A stretch of DNA of 15,096 nucleotides from CANKHA01 sp040877285 (lineage in GTDB: Bacteria; Pseudomonadota; Alphaproteobacteria; Rhizobiales; Xanthobacteraceae): positions 1 through 15,096 of the forward strand of contig JBBDNZ010000158.1 of NCBI GenBank assembly GCA_040877285.1, in the 5' to 3' direction. The notes beneath the pieces are model-generated. The model was not told the DNA's origin, made no database searches, and saw only the letters and a program-made list of their open reading frames with translations. The first letter of the stretch is position 1; the number at the start of each line of letters is the position of its first letter. This document shows positions 5,247-12,830 of the stretch, one piece after another. The translations under genes were made by a program, and so were the position numbers.

Positions 5247-6637
5247 ATCGCCTTGACGATGCTCTCCGCCATCTTCTTGGCGTCGCCGAGCAGCATCATG
5301 GTATTGTCGCGGTAGAACAGCGGATTGTCGATGCCGGCGTAGCCGGAGGCGAGCGAGCGCTTGACGAACATCACCGTGCCGGCCTTCCACACCTGCAAGA
5401 CCGGCATGCCGTAGATCGGCGATTTCGGGTCGTCCTCGGCGGCCGGATTGGTCACGTCGTTGGCGCCGATGACGAAGGCGACGTCGGCCTGGGCGAATTC
5501 GGAGTTGATGTCTTCCAGCTCGAACACCTCGTCGTAAGGCACATTCGCTTCCGCCAGCAGCACGTTCATGTGGCCCGGCATTCGGCCGGCGACGGGATGA
5601 ATGGCGTATTTCACCTCGACGCCCTCTTTCTTGAGATGATCGGCCATCTCGCGCAGCGCATGCTGCGCCTGCGCCACCGCCATGCCATAGCCGGGCACGA
5701 TGATGACCTTGGAGGAGTTCTTCATGATGTAGGCGGCGTCTTCCGCCGACCCGAGCTTGACCGGCTTCTGCTCGCCGCCCGCGGCAGGCCCCGCGGTTTC
5801 GCCGCCGAAGCCGCCGAGGATGACCGAGATGAAGCTGCGGTTCATCCCCTTGCACATGATGTAGGACAGGATCGCGCCCGAAGAGCCGACCAGCGCGCCG
5901 GTGATGATGAGCGCGGAATTGCCGAGCGTGAAGCCGATGCCGGCCGCCGCCCATCCCGAATAGGAGTTGAGCATGGAGATGACGACCGGCATGTCGGCGC
6001 CGCCGATCGGGATGATGATGAGCACGCCGAGCAGAAAGGAAACCGCCGTGATCAACCAGAAGACGACATGGCTTTCCGTCATCGCGAAAATGACGATAAG
6101 GACAACGAGCGAGACGGCGAGCGCCAGATTGATCACGTGCCGCAACGGCAGCAGGATTGGCGCGCCGCTCATGCGGCCGTCGAGCTTGAGAAAGGCGATG
6201 ACCGAGCCGGTGAAGGTGACGGCGCCGATGGCGACGCCGAGCGACATTTCGACCAGGCTCGCCCCATGAATGCTGCCGGGCGCGCCGAGATCGAAGGCCG
6301 CCGGCGCATAGAGTGCACCCGCCGCCACGAGAACAGCGGCAAGACCGACGAGCGAGTGGAAGGCGGCGACAAGCTGCGGCATGGCCGTCATCGGCACCCG
6401 GCGCGCGATCACCGCGCCCGCGCCGCCGCCCAGTCCCATGCCGAGCAGCACCAGCAACCAGGCGCTGAGACTCGTGGGGGGCCGCAGCGCCAGCGTGGTC
6501 ACGATGGCGATTGCCATGCCGACCATGCCGAACAGATTGCCTTGCCGGCTGGTGGCCGGGCTCGACAGCCCGCGCAAGGCGAGAATGAAAAGGACGCCGG
6601 CGACGAGATAAAGCAGCGCGGCAATGTCGGCGCTCAT
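5243..6637 (-). CDS. pntB: NAD(P) transhydrogenase subunit beta
   Basis: PntB carries the NADP(H)-binding domain III and part of the membrane proton channel of the inner-membrane transhydrogenase, which makes NADPH from NADH using the proton-motive force. The start at 6637 (MSADIAALLYLVAG) is chosen because the longer frame runs over pntAb. The product is 464 aa, as expected. The first ~270 residues are a chain of membrane helices. AAFHSLVG places H94 where the channel His of E. coli PntB (His91) is expected. The soluble C-terminal domain has VPGYGMAVAQAQ (314-325), HPVAGRMPGHMNVLLAEA and IGANDVTNP, all classical NADP-binding features. The gap to pntAb is 13 nt and the downstream overlap with the hydrolase is 4 nt. 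Confidence 0.97.
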   Translation of the reverse strand: MSADIAALLYLVAGVLFILALRGLSSPATSRQGNLFGMVGMAIAIVTTLALRPPTSLSAWLLVLLGMGLGGGAGAVIARRVPMTAMPQLVAAFHSLVGLAAVLVAAGALYAPAAFDLGAPGSIHGASLVEMSLGVAIGAVTFTGSVIAFLKLDGRMSGAPILLPLRHVINLALAVSLVVLIVIFAMTESHVVFWLITAVSFLLGVLIIIPIGGADMPVVISMLNSYSGWAAAGIGFTLGNSALIITGALVGSSGAILSYIMCKGMNRSFISVILGGFGGETAGPAAGGEQKPVKLGSAEDAAYIMKNSSKVIIVPGYGMAVAQAQHALREMADHLKKEGVEVKYAIHPVAGRMPGHMNVLLAEANVPYDEVFELEDINSEFAQADVAFVIGANDVTNPAAEDDPKSPIYGMPVLQVWKAGTVMFVKRSLASGYAGIDNPLFYRDNTMMLLGDAKKMAESIVKAM

Positions 6638-6650
6638 GACCTGCGCTCCC

Positions 6651-6971
6651 TCACGTCTTCTTCTTGTACATGCCGAGCATGCGCTGAGTGACCAGGAAGC
6701 CGCCAAAAATGTTCACCGACGCGAGAATGAGCGCGATGAAGCCGAAGGTGCGTGCCCACCAGGCGCCGGACTCGTCGCCGACCAGAGACACTCCGACCGC
6801 CAGCAACGCGCCGACCACGATGACGGAGGAGATGGCGTTGGTCACCGACATCAGCGGCGTATGCAACGCCGGCGTCACCGACCAGACCACGTAATAGCCG
6901 ACGAAGACCGCGAGCACGAAGATGGACAGGCGGAAGATGAAGGGATCGATTTGAGTCGCGATGTGCTCCAT
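6651..6971 (-). CDS. pntAB: NAD(P) transhydrogenase subunit alpha, part 2 (membrane part)
   Basis: The product is 106 aa. This short subunit supplies the domain II helices that in E. coli are fused to the C-terminus of PntA; the split form is known from Rhodospirillum rubrum and other alphaproteobacteria. Family marks are DPFIFRLSIFVLAVFVGYYVVW, TPALHTPLMSVTNAISS and the closing MLGMYKKK. Three membrane helices are apparent (about 12-32, 44-63 and 73-94). It is encoded 25 nt after pntAa and 13 nt before pntB, so the three subunits should be made from one transcript in stoichiometric order. Confidence 0.96.
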   Translation of the reverse strand: MEHIATQIDPFIFRLSIFVLAVFVGYYVVWSVTPALHTPLMSVTNAISSVIVVGALLAVGVSLVGDESGAWWARTFGFIALILASVNIFGGFLVTQRMLGMYKKKT

Positions 6972-6996
6972 GGCAAACCTCTAAGTTCTCGTCATC

Positions 6997-8136
6997 TCAC
7001 GCCGCCGTCTTCGGCTGGAAATTCGGATGTACGACAGCGCCGTCGCGCGTGAGCACGGTGGCCTTGACGATTTCGTCGTCCCATTTGACCGCGAGCGACT
7101 TGGTGCTCTTGTCGATCAGAATTTCAAGGAAGTTGTAGAGGTTCTTGGCGTAAAGGGCCGAGGCGCTGGCGGCGATGCGGCCCGCCGTGTTCGTGTAGCC
7201 GACGATCTTCACCCCGCCGGCATCGGCGATCCGATCGGCTTTCGCGCCTTCCACATTGCCGCCGCGCTCGACCGCAAGATCAACAATCACCGATCCGGGA
7301 CGCATGGAGGCCACCATCGCCTGGGTGATGAGGCGCGGCGCCGGACGGCCGGGGATCAGCGCCGTGGTGATGACGATGTCCTGCTTCTTGATGTGCTCGG
7401 CGACGAGTGCGGCCTGTTTGGCCTGATATTCCTTGGACATTTCCTTGGCGTAGCCGGCGGCGGTTTCCGCCTGCTTGAACTCGTCGTCCTCCACCGCGAT
7501 GAATTTGGCGCCGAGGCTTTCCACCTGCTCCTTCGCCGCCGGGCGCACGTCGGTGGCGGTAACGACGGCGCCGAGGCGGCGGGCGGTGGCGATGGCCTGC
7601 AAGCCGGCCACGCCCGCGCCCATGATAAAGACCCGCGTGGCGGGAATGGTGCCCGCGGCCGTCATCATCAGCGGCAAGGCGCGGCCGAATTCGGCGGCGG
7701 CATCGATCACGGCGCGATAGCCGGCAAGATTGGCCTGGCTCGAAAGCACATCCATTCCCTGGGCGCGGGTGATACGCGGCATCAGCTCCACGGCAACGGC
7801 GGTGATGCCAGCTTCGGCCAGCGCTTTGAGCGCAGCCTCATTGCCGTAAGGATCCATGATGGCGACGACGATGGCGCCGCGCCTGTATTGCGCCGCCTCT
7901 TCCGCCGTGGGACGGCGCACCTTGAGCACCACATCGGCAGCGCCGGCCGCCTTAGCGGCGGTGGCGGACACTTTGGCGCCGGCCGCTTCATAATCGGAAT
8001 CGAGAATGCCGGATTTGAGGCCCGCGCCAGCTTCCACCGAAACCTCGGCGCCCAGGCTTTTCATCTTCTTGACCGTCTCCGGCGTGACGGCCACGCGCGG
8101 TTCGGGCTGAGCCTCACGCGGAACGGCAATGCGCAT
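6997..8136 (-). CDS. pntAA: NAD(P) transhydrogenase subunit alpha, part 1 (NAD-binding)
   Basis: The product is 379 aa. This is the soluble domain I that binds NAD(H) and exchanges hydride with PntB domain III. The ATG at 8136 (MRIAVPREAQPEPRVAVTPE) has a G-rich Shine-Dalgarno just upstream. A TTG at 8151 in the same frame is a worse choice. Recognisable segments are RITRAQGMDVLSSQANLAGY (121-140), the Rossmann loop GAGVAGLQAI (173-182) and ATDVR with the ribose-binding Asp at 196. The mobile-loop region lies around 220-250 and YTNTAGRIAASAS is near the C-terminal third. The protein is alanine-dehydrogenase-like in fold, but the pntAb and pntB neighbours settle the function. Complete, with no disruption seen. 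Confidence 0.97.
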   Translation of the reverse strand: MRIAVPREAQPEPRVAVTPETVKKMKSLGAEVSVEAGAGLKSGILDSDYEAAGAKVSATAAKAAGAADVVLKVRRPTAEEAAQYRRGAIVVAIMDPYGNEAALKALAEAGITAVAVELMPRITRAQGMDVLSSQANLAGYRAVIDAAAEFGRALPLMMTAAGTIPATRVFIMGAGVAGLQAIATARRLGAVVTATDVRPAAKEQVESLGAKFIAVEDDEFKQAETAAGYAKEMSKEYQAKQAALVAEHIKKQDIVITTALIPGRPAPRLITQAMVASMRPGSVIVDLAVERGGNVEGAKADRIADAGGVKIVGYTNTAGRIAASASALYAKNLYNFLEILIDKSTKSLAVKWDDEIVKATVLTRDGAVVHPNFQPKTAA

Positions 8137-8167
8137 TCGATCGCCCCCCAATCGGCGGCATGTCGGA

Positions 8168-8455
8168 TCACGCGGTTAGAGCAAGCGCCACAAAGGATAT
8201 TGCAAGAGCCACGTAACTGGACGTTCTGCCGCCGCTCATGAAGCCCTGGATGGCGGCAAGGGTGGCAATGACGAAAACCGCAAACGCAACAAGCCACTGG
8301 CCCGTCACGCCGCCGATGGCAAGGCCGATGAGAATGTTGACGACATGGACCGTGCCGATGAAAGCCAGGTGCAGGAAGCCCTTGTAGGTGGCTTCGTGGG
8401 TTTCATAATCGTTGCCCTGTGCCGTGGCATATTCCTGAGCACCGTGCTCGGCCAT
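8168..8455 (-). CDS. aa3-type cytochrome c oxidase subunit IV-like small membrane protein
   Basis: The product is 95 aa. The N-terminus MAEHGAQEYATAQGNDYETHEATYKGF matches the short aa3-oxidase subunit IV domain (COX4_pro_2 type), in which a conserved HExTYxxF segment precedes a membrane helix. Here three hydrophobic segments follow (about 28-48, 53-71 and 79-94), more than the single helix of the Paracoccus-type subunit. It may therefore be a longer relative rather than a true oxidase subunit. The start at 8455 has a strong GGAGG 7 nt upstream. It leads the pnt genes with only 31 nt to pntAa. The family assignment is from recognition of the N-terminal motif; whether it binds the oxidase or the transhydrogenase is open. 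Confidence 0.8.
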   Translation of the reverse strand: MAEHGAQEYATAQGNDYETHEATYKGFLHLAFIGTVHVVNILIGLAIGGVTGQWLVAFAVFVIATLAAIQGFMSGGRTSSYVALAISFVALALTA

Positions 8456-8474
8456 TGTCGTCCTCCGTCGGGGG

Positions 8475-8500
8475 AAAAGTCGCGGGAATCCGTACCGCGA
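8475..8500 (-). terminator. Weak terminator candidate after the ABC1 kinase gene
   Basis: TCGCGG (8480-8485) and CCGCGA (8495-8500) form a 6-bp stem with a 9-nt loop. On the minus strand it is followed by CTTTTCCCC. It lies about 50 nt past the ABC1 gene stop and just before the Shine-Dalgarno of the subunit IV-like gene. It may partly separate the two minus-strand transcription units. The stem is short and the T-run has only four bases. Confidence 0.35.
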
Positions 8501-8547
8501 GGCTTAGCGGAAACGCGAAGACCGGGCAATGGCGGGCGGGGTGTTTC

Positions 8548-9936
8548 TTACGGCTTGTCCAGGCCGGCCGACACCAATGCCTGACGCTGCCGCCCGGCCA
8601 CCCGCGTCACGGAAAAATCCTCGATCGCTGCGTTGAACAGGCGGTAGAAATTCAATTCCGCGCGCAGATGCAGGAAAACGCCGCCCAGACCGATGGCGGC
8701 GCGATCCATGAAGACGAATTCGCGCGGCACCGTCACCGGCCCCTGCTGGCGCAACGCCTGGTGCACGCGAAAAGCCTCCTTGCGCCCGTATTCGGCCGGC
8801 TTGACCCCGTCGGCGATGGTACGGACCCGGTCGTCCAGCAGCGGGCCGTAGATGAACTTTGCCCAAATGTTGAGCGTGTCGATGAGCTGCCGGTTGAGCT
8901 TGCGGAAGCCCCAGCTTTCGTAGGCATGAACCACGAGGTCGCCGTCGTTGCGCTCAAGCCCGCGGTAGAGATCGACCACGCCGCCGACAAAGGCCGGCGG
9001 AAAGATGCGGATACAACCGTAGTCGAGCAGGTTGATCCCGGCGGGGCGCGGCTTTCCCCCGCCCTGCTTGTCGTCGAAGACGGTGTAATTGCCCAGGTGC
9101 GGATCGCCGTGGATGACGCCGAACCGGCTGAACGGAAACCACCAGGCGGTAAACATCGCGGTCGCGAGCCGGTTGCGGGTGGCTAGAGCGTCGTCCTTGT
9201 GCTCCAAGAGCCGCCGGCCTTCGAGCCAGTCGAGCGTCAGCAGGCGGCGCGTCGATAGCTGCGGCCAGACTTTTGGAACACGGATGCTGTTCTCGCCGGC
9301 GAGCATGGCGCGGTAGAGCGCCACGTGCTTGGCTTCGCGATGATAGTCGAGCTCCTCGCGCAGCCGCGCGCCGATCTCCTGGCCGATCTCGCTGGTGTCG
9401 ATGGACGGATCCATGCGGCGGCGGATGGCGAGCAGCCAACCGAGTTGCTGGAGATCCGCTTCGACGGCGGATTCCATATCCGGATATTGCAGCTTGCAGG
9501 CCAGTTCCGCGCCATCCAGCGAGCGGGCGCGATGCACCTGCCCAAGCGACGCCGCGGCCGCCGGCTTGTGCTCGAATTTTTCGAATTTTTCCTGCCAGCC
9601 GGCGCCCAGCTCCGCGGTCATGCGCCGCCTGACGAAGGCCCAGCCCATGGGCGGCGCTTCGCTTTGCAGCTTGGCAAGTTCGAGCGCGTATTCCGGCGGT
9701 AGCGCGTCGGGAATGGTGGCGAGCAGTTGCGCCACCTTCATGATCGGCCCCTTGAGGCCGCCGAGTGCCGCGGTCAGCTCGATCGCGTTCTTGGCGCGGT
9801 CGACATCGATACCGAAAAGACGCCTGCCCGCCATGCGCGCGGCCACGCCGCCCACATTGGTGCCGACCCGCGCATAGCGCTTGGCGCGGGCGGAGAAGCG
9901 GTTTTTTTCGCGGTCTTTTTTGACGGGCGGCGCCAC
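8548..9936 (-). CDS. ABC1/UbiB/AarF-family atypical kinase
   Basis: The product is 462 aa, started at the GTG at 9936, only 2 nt after the stop of the peptidase gene, so translation is probably coupled. Family motifs run in order. First is the KxGQ-type segment LKGPIMKVAQLLA, where the usual Gly is Ala (KVAQ, 67-70). The Ala-rich ATP loop is AAAASLGQVH (126-135) and the probable catalytic Lys is K148 in CKLQYP. The catalytic loop is HGDPHLGN (276-283) and the metal-binding Asp305 lies in LLDYGCIR. ABC1 proteins support ubiquinone biosynthesis or lipid metabolism as ATPases. This short form lacks the C-terminal membrane helices of E. coli UbiB, so it is better called a UbiB-related family member than ubiB itself. 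The substrate is unknown. Confidence 0.9.
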   Translation of the reverse strand: MAPPVKKDREKNRFSARAKRYARVGTNVGGVAARMAGRRLFGIDVDRAKNAIELTAALGGLKGPIMKVAQLLATIPDALPPEYALELAKLQSEAPPMGWAFVRRRMTAELGAGWQEKFEKFEHKPAAAASLGQVHRARSLDGAELACKLQYPDMESAVEADLQQLGWLLAIRRRMDPSIDTSEIGQEIGARLREELDYHREAKHVALYRAMLAGENSIRVPKVWPQLSTRRLLTLDWLEGRRLLEHKDDALATRNRLATAMFTAWWFPFSRFGVIHGDPHLGNYTVFDDKQGGGKPRPAGINLLDYGCIRIFPPAFVGGVVDLYRGLERNDGDLVVHAYESWGFRKLNRQLIDTLNIWAKFIYGPLLDDRVRTIADGVKPAEYGRKEAFRVHQALRQQGPVTVPREFVFMDRAAIGLGGVFLHLRAELNFYRLFNAAIEDFSVTRVAGRQRQALVSAGLDKP

Positions 9937-9938
9937 GG

Positions 9939-11813
9939 CTAGTTACCCCGCCGGTCCAGCTCCTCCAGCGCATCGATCAGCTTCTCGATCACGCTTAGCC
10001 CGCCCCGCCAGAAGGCGGGATCGCGGGCATCGAGGCCGAAGGGCTCGAGCAGTTCCGAATAATGCTTGGTGCCGCCGGCCGACAGCATTGCCAGGTAGCG
10101 CTCGGCGAAGCCCGCCGACGCGCGCTGGTAGACGGCATAGAGCGAGTTCACCAGGCAATCGCCGAAAGCGTAGGCGTAAACGTAAAATGGCGAGTGCACG
10201 AAGTGCGGGATGTAACTCCAGAACACTTCGTATCCCGGGCGGATGTCGATGGCGGGGCCGAGGCTTTCCCGCTGCACTTCGAGCCAGATTTCGCCCAGGC
10301 GTTCAGACGTAAGCTCGCCGTTCTTGCGCTCGATATGCACCTTGCGCTCGAATGTGTAGAAGGCGATCTGGCGCACCACCGTGTTGATCATGTCCTCGAC
10401 CTTGGCCGCGAGCATCGCTTTTCGCTCTTTGCGCTCGGTGGTGGCGGCGAGCAGCTTTTGAAATGTCAGCATCTCGCCGAACACGCTCGCGGTTTCCGCC
10501 AGCGTCAGCGGCGTCGGCGCCATCAGCGCGCCGTTCGGGCCGGCGAGAACCTGGTGCACGCCGTGGCCCAGCTCATGCGCGAGCGTCATCACGTCGCGCG
10601 GCTTGCCCTGATAATTCAGCAGGACGTAAGGATGCGCCGATGGCACCGTGGGGTGCGAAAAGGCGCCGGGCGATTTGCCCGGCCGCACCGGGGCGTCGAT
10701 CCAATGCTCGTCGAAAAAGCGTTGCGCGATGCGCGCCATTTCCGGCGAGAAGGCATCGTAGGCCGTGAGCACCGTCTCACGCGCCTCGTTCCAGCCGATG
10801 GTGCGTATGGGCACCGCGGGCAGCGGCGCATTGCGGTCCCAATGCGGCAATTTCCTCTTGCCGAACCAGCGCGCCTTGAGCGCGTAATAGCGGTGCGATA
10901 GGCGCGGATAGGCGTCGCGCACCGCCGCGGCCAGCGCCTCGATCACCTCGCGCTCGACGCGATTGGACAGATGCCGTGAATCCGCCACATCGGCAAAGCC
11001 GCGCCAGCGGTCGGAAATCTCCTTGTCCTTGGCCAGCGTATTGATGATGAGCGTGAACAGGCGGACATTGGCCTTGAATGTTTTCGCCAGCGCAGCAGCG
11101 GCGGCCTTGCGCTTCTTCTCCGACGAATCCTGCAACAGGGTAAGCGTCGGCTCGATGGCGTGCGACTTGCCTGCCACGTTGAAGCGCAGGCTGGCGATGG
11201 TCTCGTCGAACAGCCGGTTCCAGGCCGCGTAGCCGGTCATGGATTTTTCGTGGAACAGTTGCTCGATGCGGTCTTCGAGCTGGTAGGGCTTTTCCTTGCG
11301 GATATCTTCCAGCCACGGCCGGTAATAGCCGAGCGCGGGATCCGTCATGGCTCTTTCCAGCACGGCATCGTCGATGCGGTTTAATTCCAGCGAGAAGAAC
11401 AACAGATGCAGCGAGGCCGCGGTGAGCCGCTCCTGCACGTCGCCATAGAATTTTCCCCGTGCCGGATCGGCGGTGTCGCCGGCATGAACCAGGCTGGCGT
11501 AGGACAGCAGCCGGCCCATGAGTTCTTCCAGCGCCTCATAGCGCTTCACGGCCTCGGCAAGCGCCCTTCCCGCCTCGAGACCGGCGGCAAGCTCGGCGAG
11601 CTTGCCCTTGTAATCCTCCTCGAAAGCAACGCTGAAGGTCGCCGCATAGTCGAGATCGCGCTTGACCTCAGGGGCATCGAGCCCGGGGTAGAGATCGGCG
11701 AGATTCCATTCCGGCAGCCGCCGCCATTCGTGCCCCGCCCGCGTGCCTGCGGCGGATCGACCGGCGCGCGCGGAAATTCGTGTCTTGGCACTGGGCTTGA
11801 AATTTACGGCCAT
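9939..11813 (-). CDS. pepF: M3-family oligoendopeptidase (PepF-like)
   Basis: The product is 624 aa, close to the normal size for the PepF/oligoendopeptidase F group. It is a cytosolic zinc metallopeptidase that cuts short peptides. The active site is LAHELGHGVH, with zinc ligands H413 and H417, catalytic E414 and the probable third ligand E440 in TLAETASVFGE. The N-terminal domain contains LPEWNLADLYPG, the usual family opening, preceded by about 30 basic residues (KPSAKTRISARAGRS). The C-terminal YIPHFVHSPFYVYAYAFG supplies the Tyr/His-rich substrate-binding region. The start at 11813 has no strong Shine-Dalgarno, so an initiation site a few codons downstream is possible. Downstream it is coupled to the ABC1 kinase gene, a pairing I cannot explain mechanistically. 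Confidence 0.95.
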   Translation of the reverse strand: MAVNFKPSAKTRISARAGRSAAGTRAGHEWRRLPEWNLADLYPGLDAPEVKRDLDYAATFSVAFEEDYKGKLAELAAGLEAGRALAEAVKRYEALEELMGRLLSYASLVHAGDTADPARGKFYGDVQERLTAASLHLLFFSLELNRIDDAVLERAMTDPALGYYRPWLEDIRKEKPYQLEDRIEQLFHEKSMTGYAAWNRLFDETIASLRFNVAGKSHAIEPTLTLLQDSSEKKRKAAAAALAKTFKANVRLFTLIINTLAKDKEISDRWRGFADVADSRHLSNRVEREVIEALAAAVRDAYPRLSHRYYALKARWFGKRKLPHWDRNAPLPAVPIRTIGWNEARETVLTAYDAFSPEMARIAQRFFDEHWIDAPVRPGKSPGAFSHPTVPSAHPYVLLNYQGKPRDVMTLAHELGHGVHQVLAGPNGALMAPTPLTLAETASVFGEMLTFQKLLAATTERKERKAMLAAKVEDMINTVVRQIAFYTFERKVHIERKNGELTSERLGEIWLEVQRESLGPAIDIRPGYEVFWSYIPHFVHSPFYVYAYAFGDCLVNSLYAVYQRASAGFAERYLAMLSAGGTKHYSELLEPFGLDARDPAFWRGGLSVIEKLIDALEELDRRGN

Positions 11814-11877
11814 GAATCAGGTCTCGATGAACTTGCCATAATGATGGGATGTGGCGAGCTGTTGGCAAGCCGTTGAA

Positions 11878-11892
11878 TTGGCCAGCGGCCAA
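11878..11892. other. Intergenic hairpin between the HTH operon and pepF
   Basis: TTGGCC (11878-11883) and GGCCAA (11887-11892) form a perfect inverted repeat around 3 nt. It lies in the 116-nt gap between the stop of the 149-aa gene and the pepF start. Neither strand has an adjacent T-run, so it is not a clear terminator. It could be an operator-like palindrome or an RNA stem in the pepF leader. Confidence 0.35.
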
Positions 11893-11929
11893 AGACAGGG
11901 CGGGATGACGCGGCAGCGCCGCAGCCGGT

Positions 11930-12379
11930 TCAGGCTATGGCGGCAAGCTGCGGGATGATGTGGTTCAAAAATTCAGCCGGCTCGACCAGGACGGGTTCGA
12001 TCTTTTCCTCGACAGTCTTGCGCCACACGCACCACAGAAGAACGCCACGGGCGATCGTGTTAACCCGCGCTTTGCGCAATGTGAGACTGATCTGCTCCGC
12101 CACGCGCGCCAAACTGCTGCATTTGCCGAGAAGCTCCCCTTTCCCGTCTTCGAGAATGTAGCGCCGGCCAAGACGCGACACGCAAAGAATGCAGTCCTGT
12201 TCGGGAGCTGGGCCGAGCAAGTAAAATTGCGGATCTCCCCGCTCGGTCGCGGCAACTCCCCACTCGCTCGCATCGCCGCGGCCAATGGCGGGCGCACATG
12301 CCGCCGTCACGGCATCGATTTCAGTTTTTTGCCAGCCCTCTTGCGAGCCGTTTTGCGCCGGAAATTGCAACACTTTCAT
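11930..12379 (-). CDS. Conserved-looking 149-aa protein partnered with an HTH regulator
   Basis: I do not recognise a named family. The protein is soluble-looking with mixed alpha/beta character. Its core has a strand pattern FYLLGP, DCILCVSRLGRRYILEDG and GELLGKCSSLARVAEQI. A more helical C-terminal half follows (TLRKARVNTIARGVLLWCVWRKTVEEKIEPV), ending in FLNHIIPQLAAIA. No catalytic motif is obvious. Three cysteines (two as CILC) are present but do not form an evident metal site. Its ATG overlaps the HTH gene stop by ATGA (12376-12379), with GAGG 7 nt upstream, so the two are translationally coupled. The arrangement fits an HTH-plus-partner module, a cognate effector or a toxin-antitoxin-like pair, but no toxin fold can be claimed. 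Confidence 0.75.
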   Translation of the reverse strand: MKVLQFPAQNGSQEGWQKTEIDAVTAACAPAIGRGDASEWGVAATERGDPQFYLLGPAPEQDCILCVSRLGRRYILEDGKGELLGKCSSLARVAEQISLTLRKARVNTIARGVLLWCVWRKTVEEKIEPVLVEPAEFLNHIIPQLAAIA

Positions 12380-12669
12380 CGTTTTACCTCGAAGAGTAGC
12401 CGGTGCAGCTCGGGATCATAATAGGCGAGCAGCCGGCGAGCAAAGATGGAAGGCTCCTGTCCTAGCGCCCTTGCCCAGGCCTCTATCAACTCGGTTGGAA
12501 CGCGGCCGAAGCCATTCTCGACCTGGGAAACAAAGGTATAGTATTTAAGTCCTAACCGCTCAGCGAGTTCGATCTGTGACATTCCGGCTCGGCCTCTGAG
12601 CCCCTTCAGCCAGGTTCCGGCATCTTTCCGTAATTGCTTGGCCTTTTGGGCCGTTTTCGCAAACTGCAT
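12376..12669 (-). CDS. XRE/Cro-CI-type helix-turn-helix transcriptional regulator
   Basis: The product is 97 aa from the ATG at 12669, preferred because AGGGG lies 6 nt upstream. The longer start at 12735 adds 22 residues encoded by AT-rich, promoter-like DNA and has no Shine-Dalgarno. The HTH runs over residues 21-70: LKGLRGRAGMSQIELAERLG gives the first helices and the turn, and LKYYTFVSQVENGFGRVP the recognition helix. The Q32/E34 and S48/E51 positions are typical of XRE proteins. After the HTH there is only a short helix and YDPELHRLLFEVKR, so there is no ligand or peptidase domain. It probably represses its own operon and perhaps the divergent gene. DNA-binding assignment is secure; targets are unknown. 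Confidence 0.9.
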   Translation of the reverse strand: MQFAKTAQKAKQLRKDAGTWLKGLRGRAGMSQIELAERLGLKYYTFVSQVENGFGRVPTELIEAWARALGQEPSIFARRLLAYYDPELHRLLFEVKR

Positions 12670-12760
12670 TCCCCGCCCCTTGTCAGGTCGAATTCTATTG
12701 ATTTTTGCAAGTTTCAAAGTTACTAAACTAGTCATATATAGTCACAACCTGCTTGATGCA
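12670..12760. promoter_or_regulatory. AT-rich divergent promoter region of the HTH operon
   Basis: This is the AT-richest stretch of the window. TAGTCA occurs twice exactly 10 bp apart (12729-12734 and 12739-12744), one DNA turn, next to the palindrome ACTAGT. A loose minus-strand promoter TTGTGA and TAGTAA with 16 bp between them overlaps these repeats, as expected for an autoregulated XRE operon. The elements are short and the reading is tentative. Confidence 0.4.
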
Positions 12761-12830
12761 GAGTAGCACAATTCGCCGTTGCGATAAACGTGCTCCCGCA
12801 TCGGCGCGTAACCGCGTGAGTAGGGCGAGG

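Noticed and set aside
5570..6691. 373-codon open frame on the plus strand opposite pntB
   Set aside because: Antisense shadow with extreme Arg/His/Asp composition, covering the conserved pntB gene.
7027..8241. 404-codon open frame on the plus strand opposite pntAa
   Set aside because: It is an antisense shadow of a high-GC gene: His/Gly/Arg-rich composition, no recognisable domain, and the opposite strand encodes an intact, well-known protein.
10062..10901. 279-codon plus-strand open frame opposite pepF
   Set aside because: Antisense of the peptidase, including its HELGH site. Composition is typical of a shadow frame.
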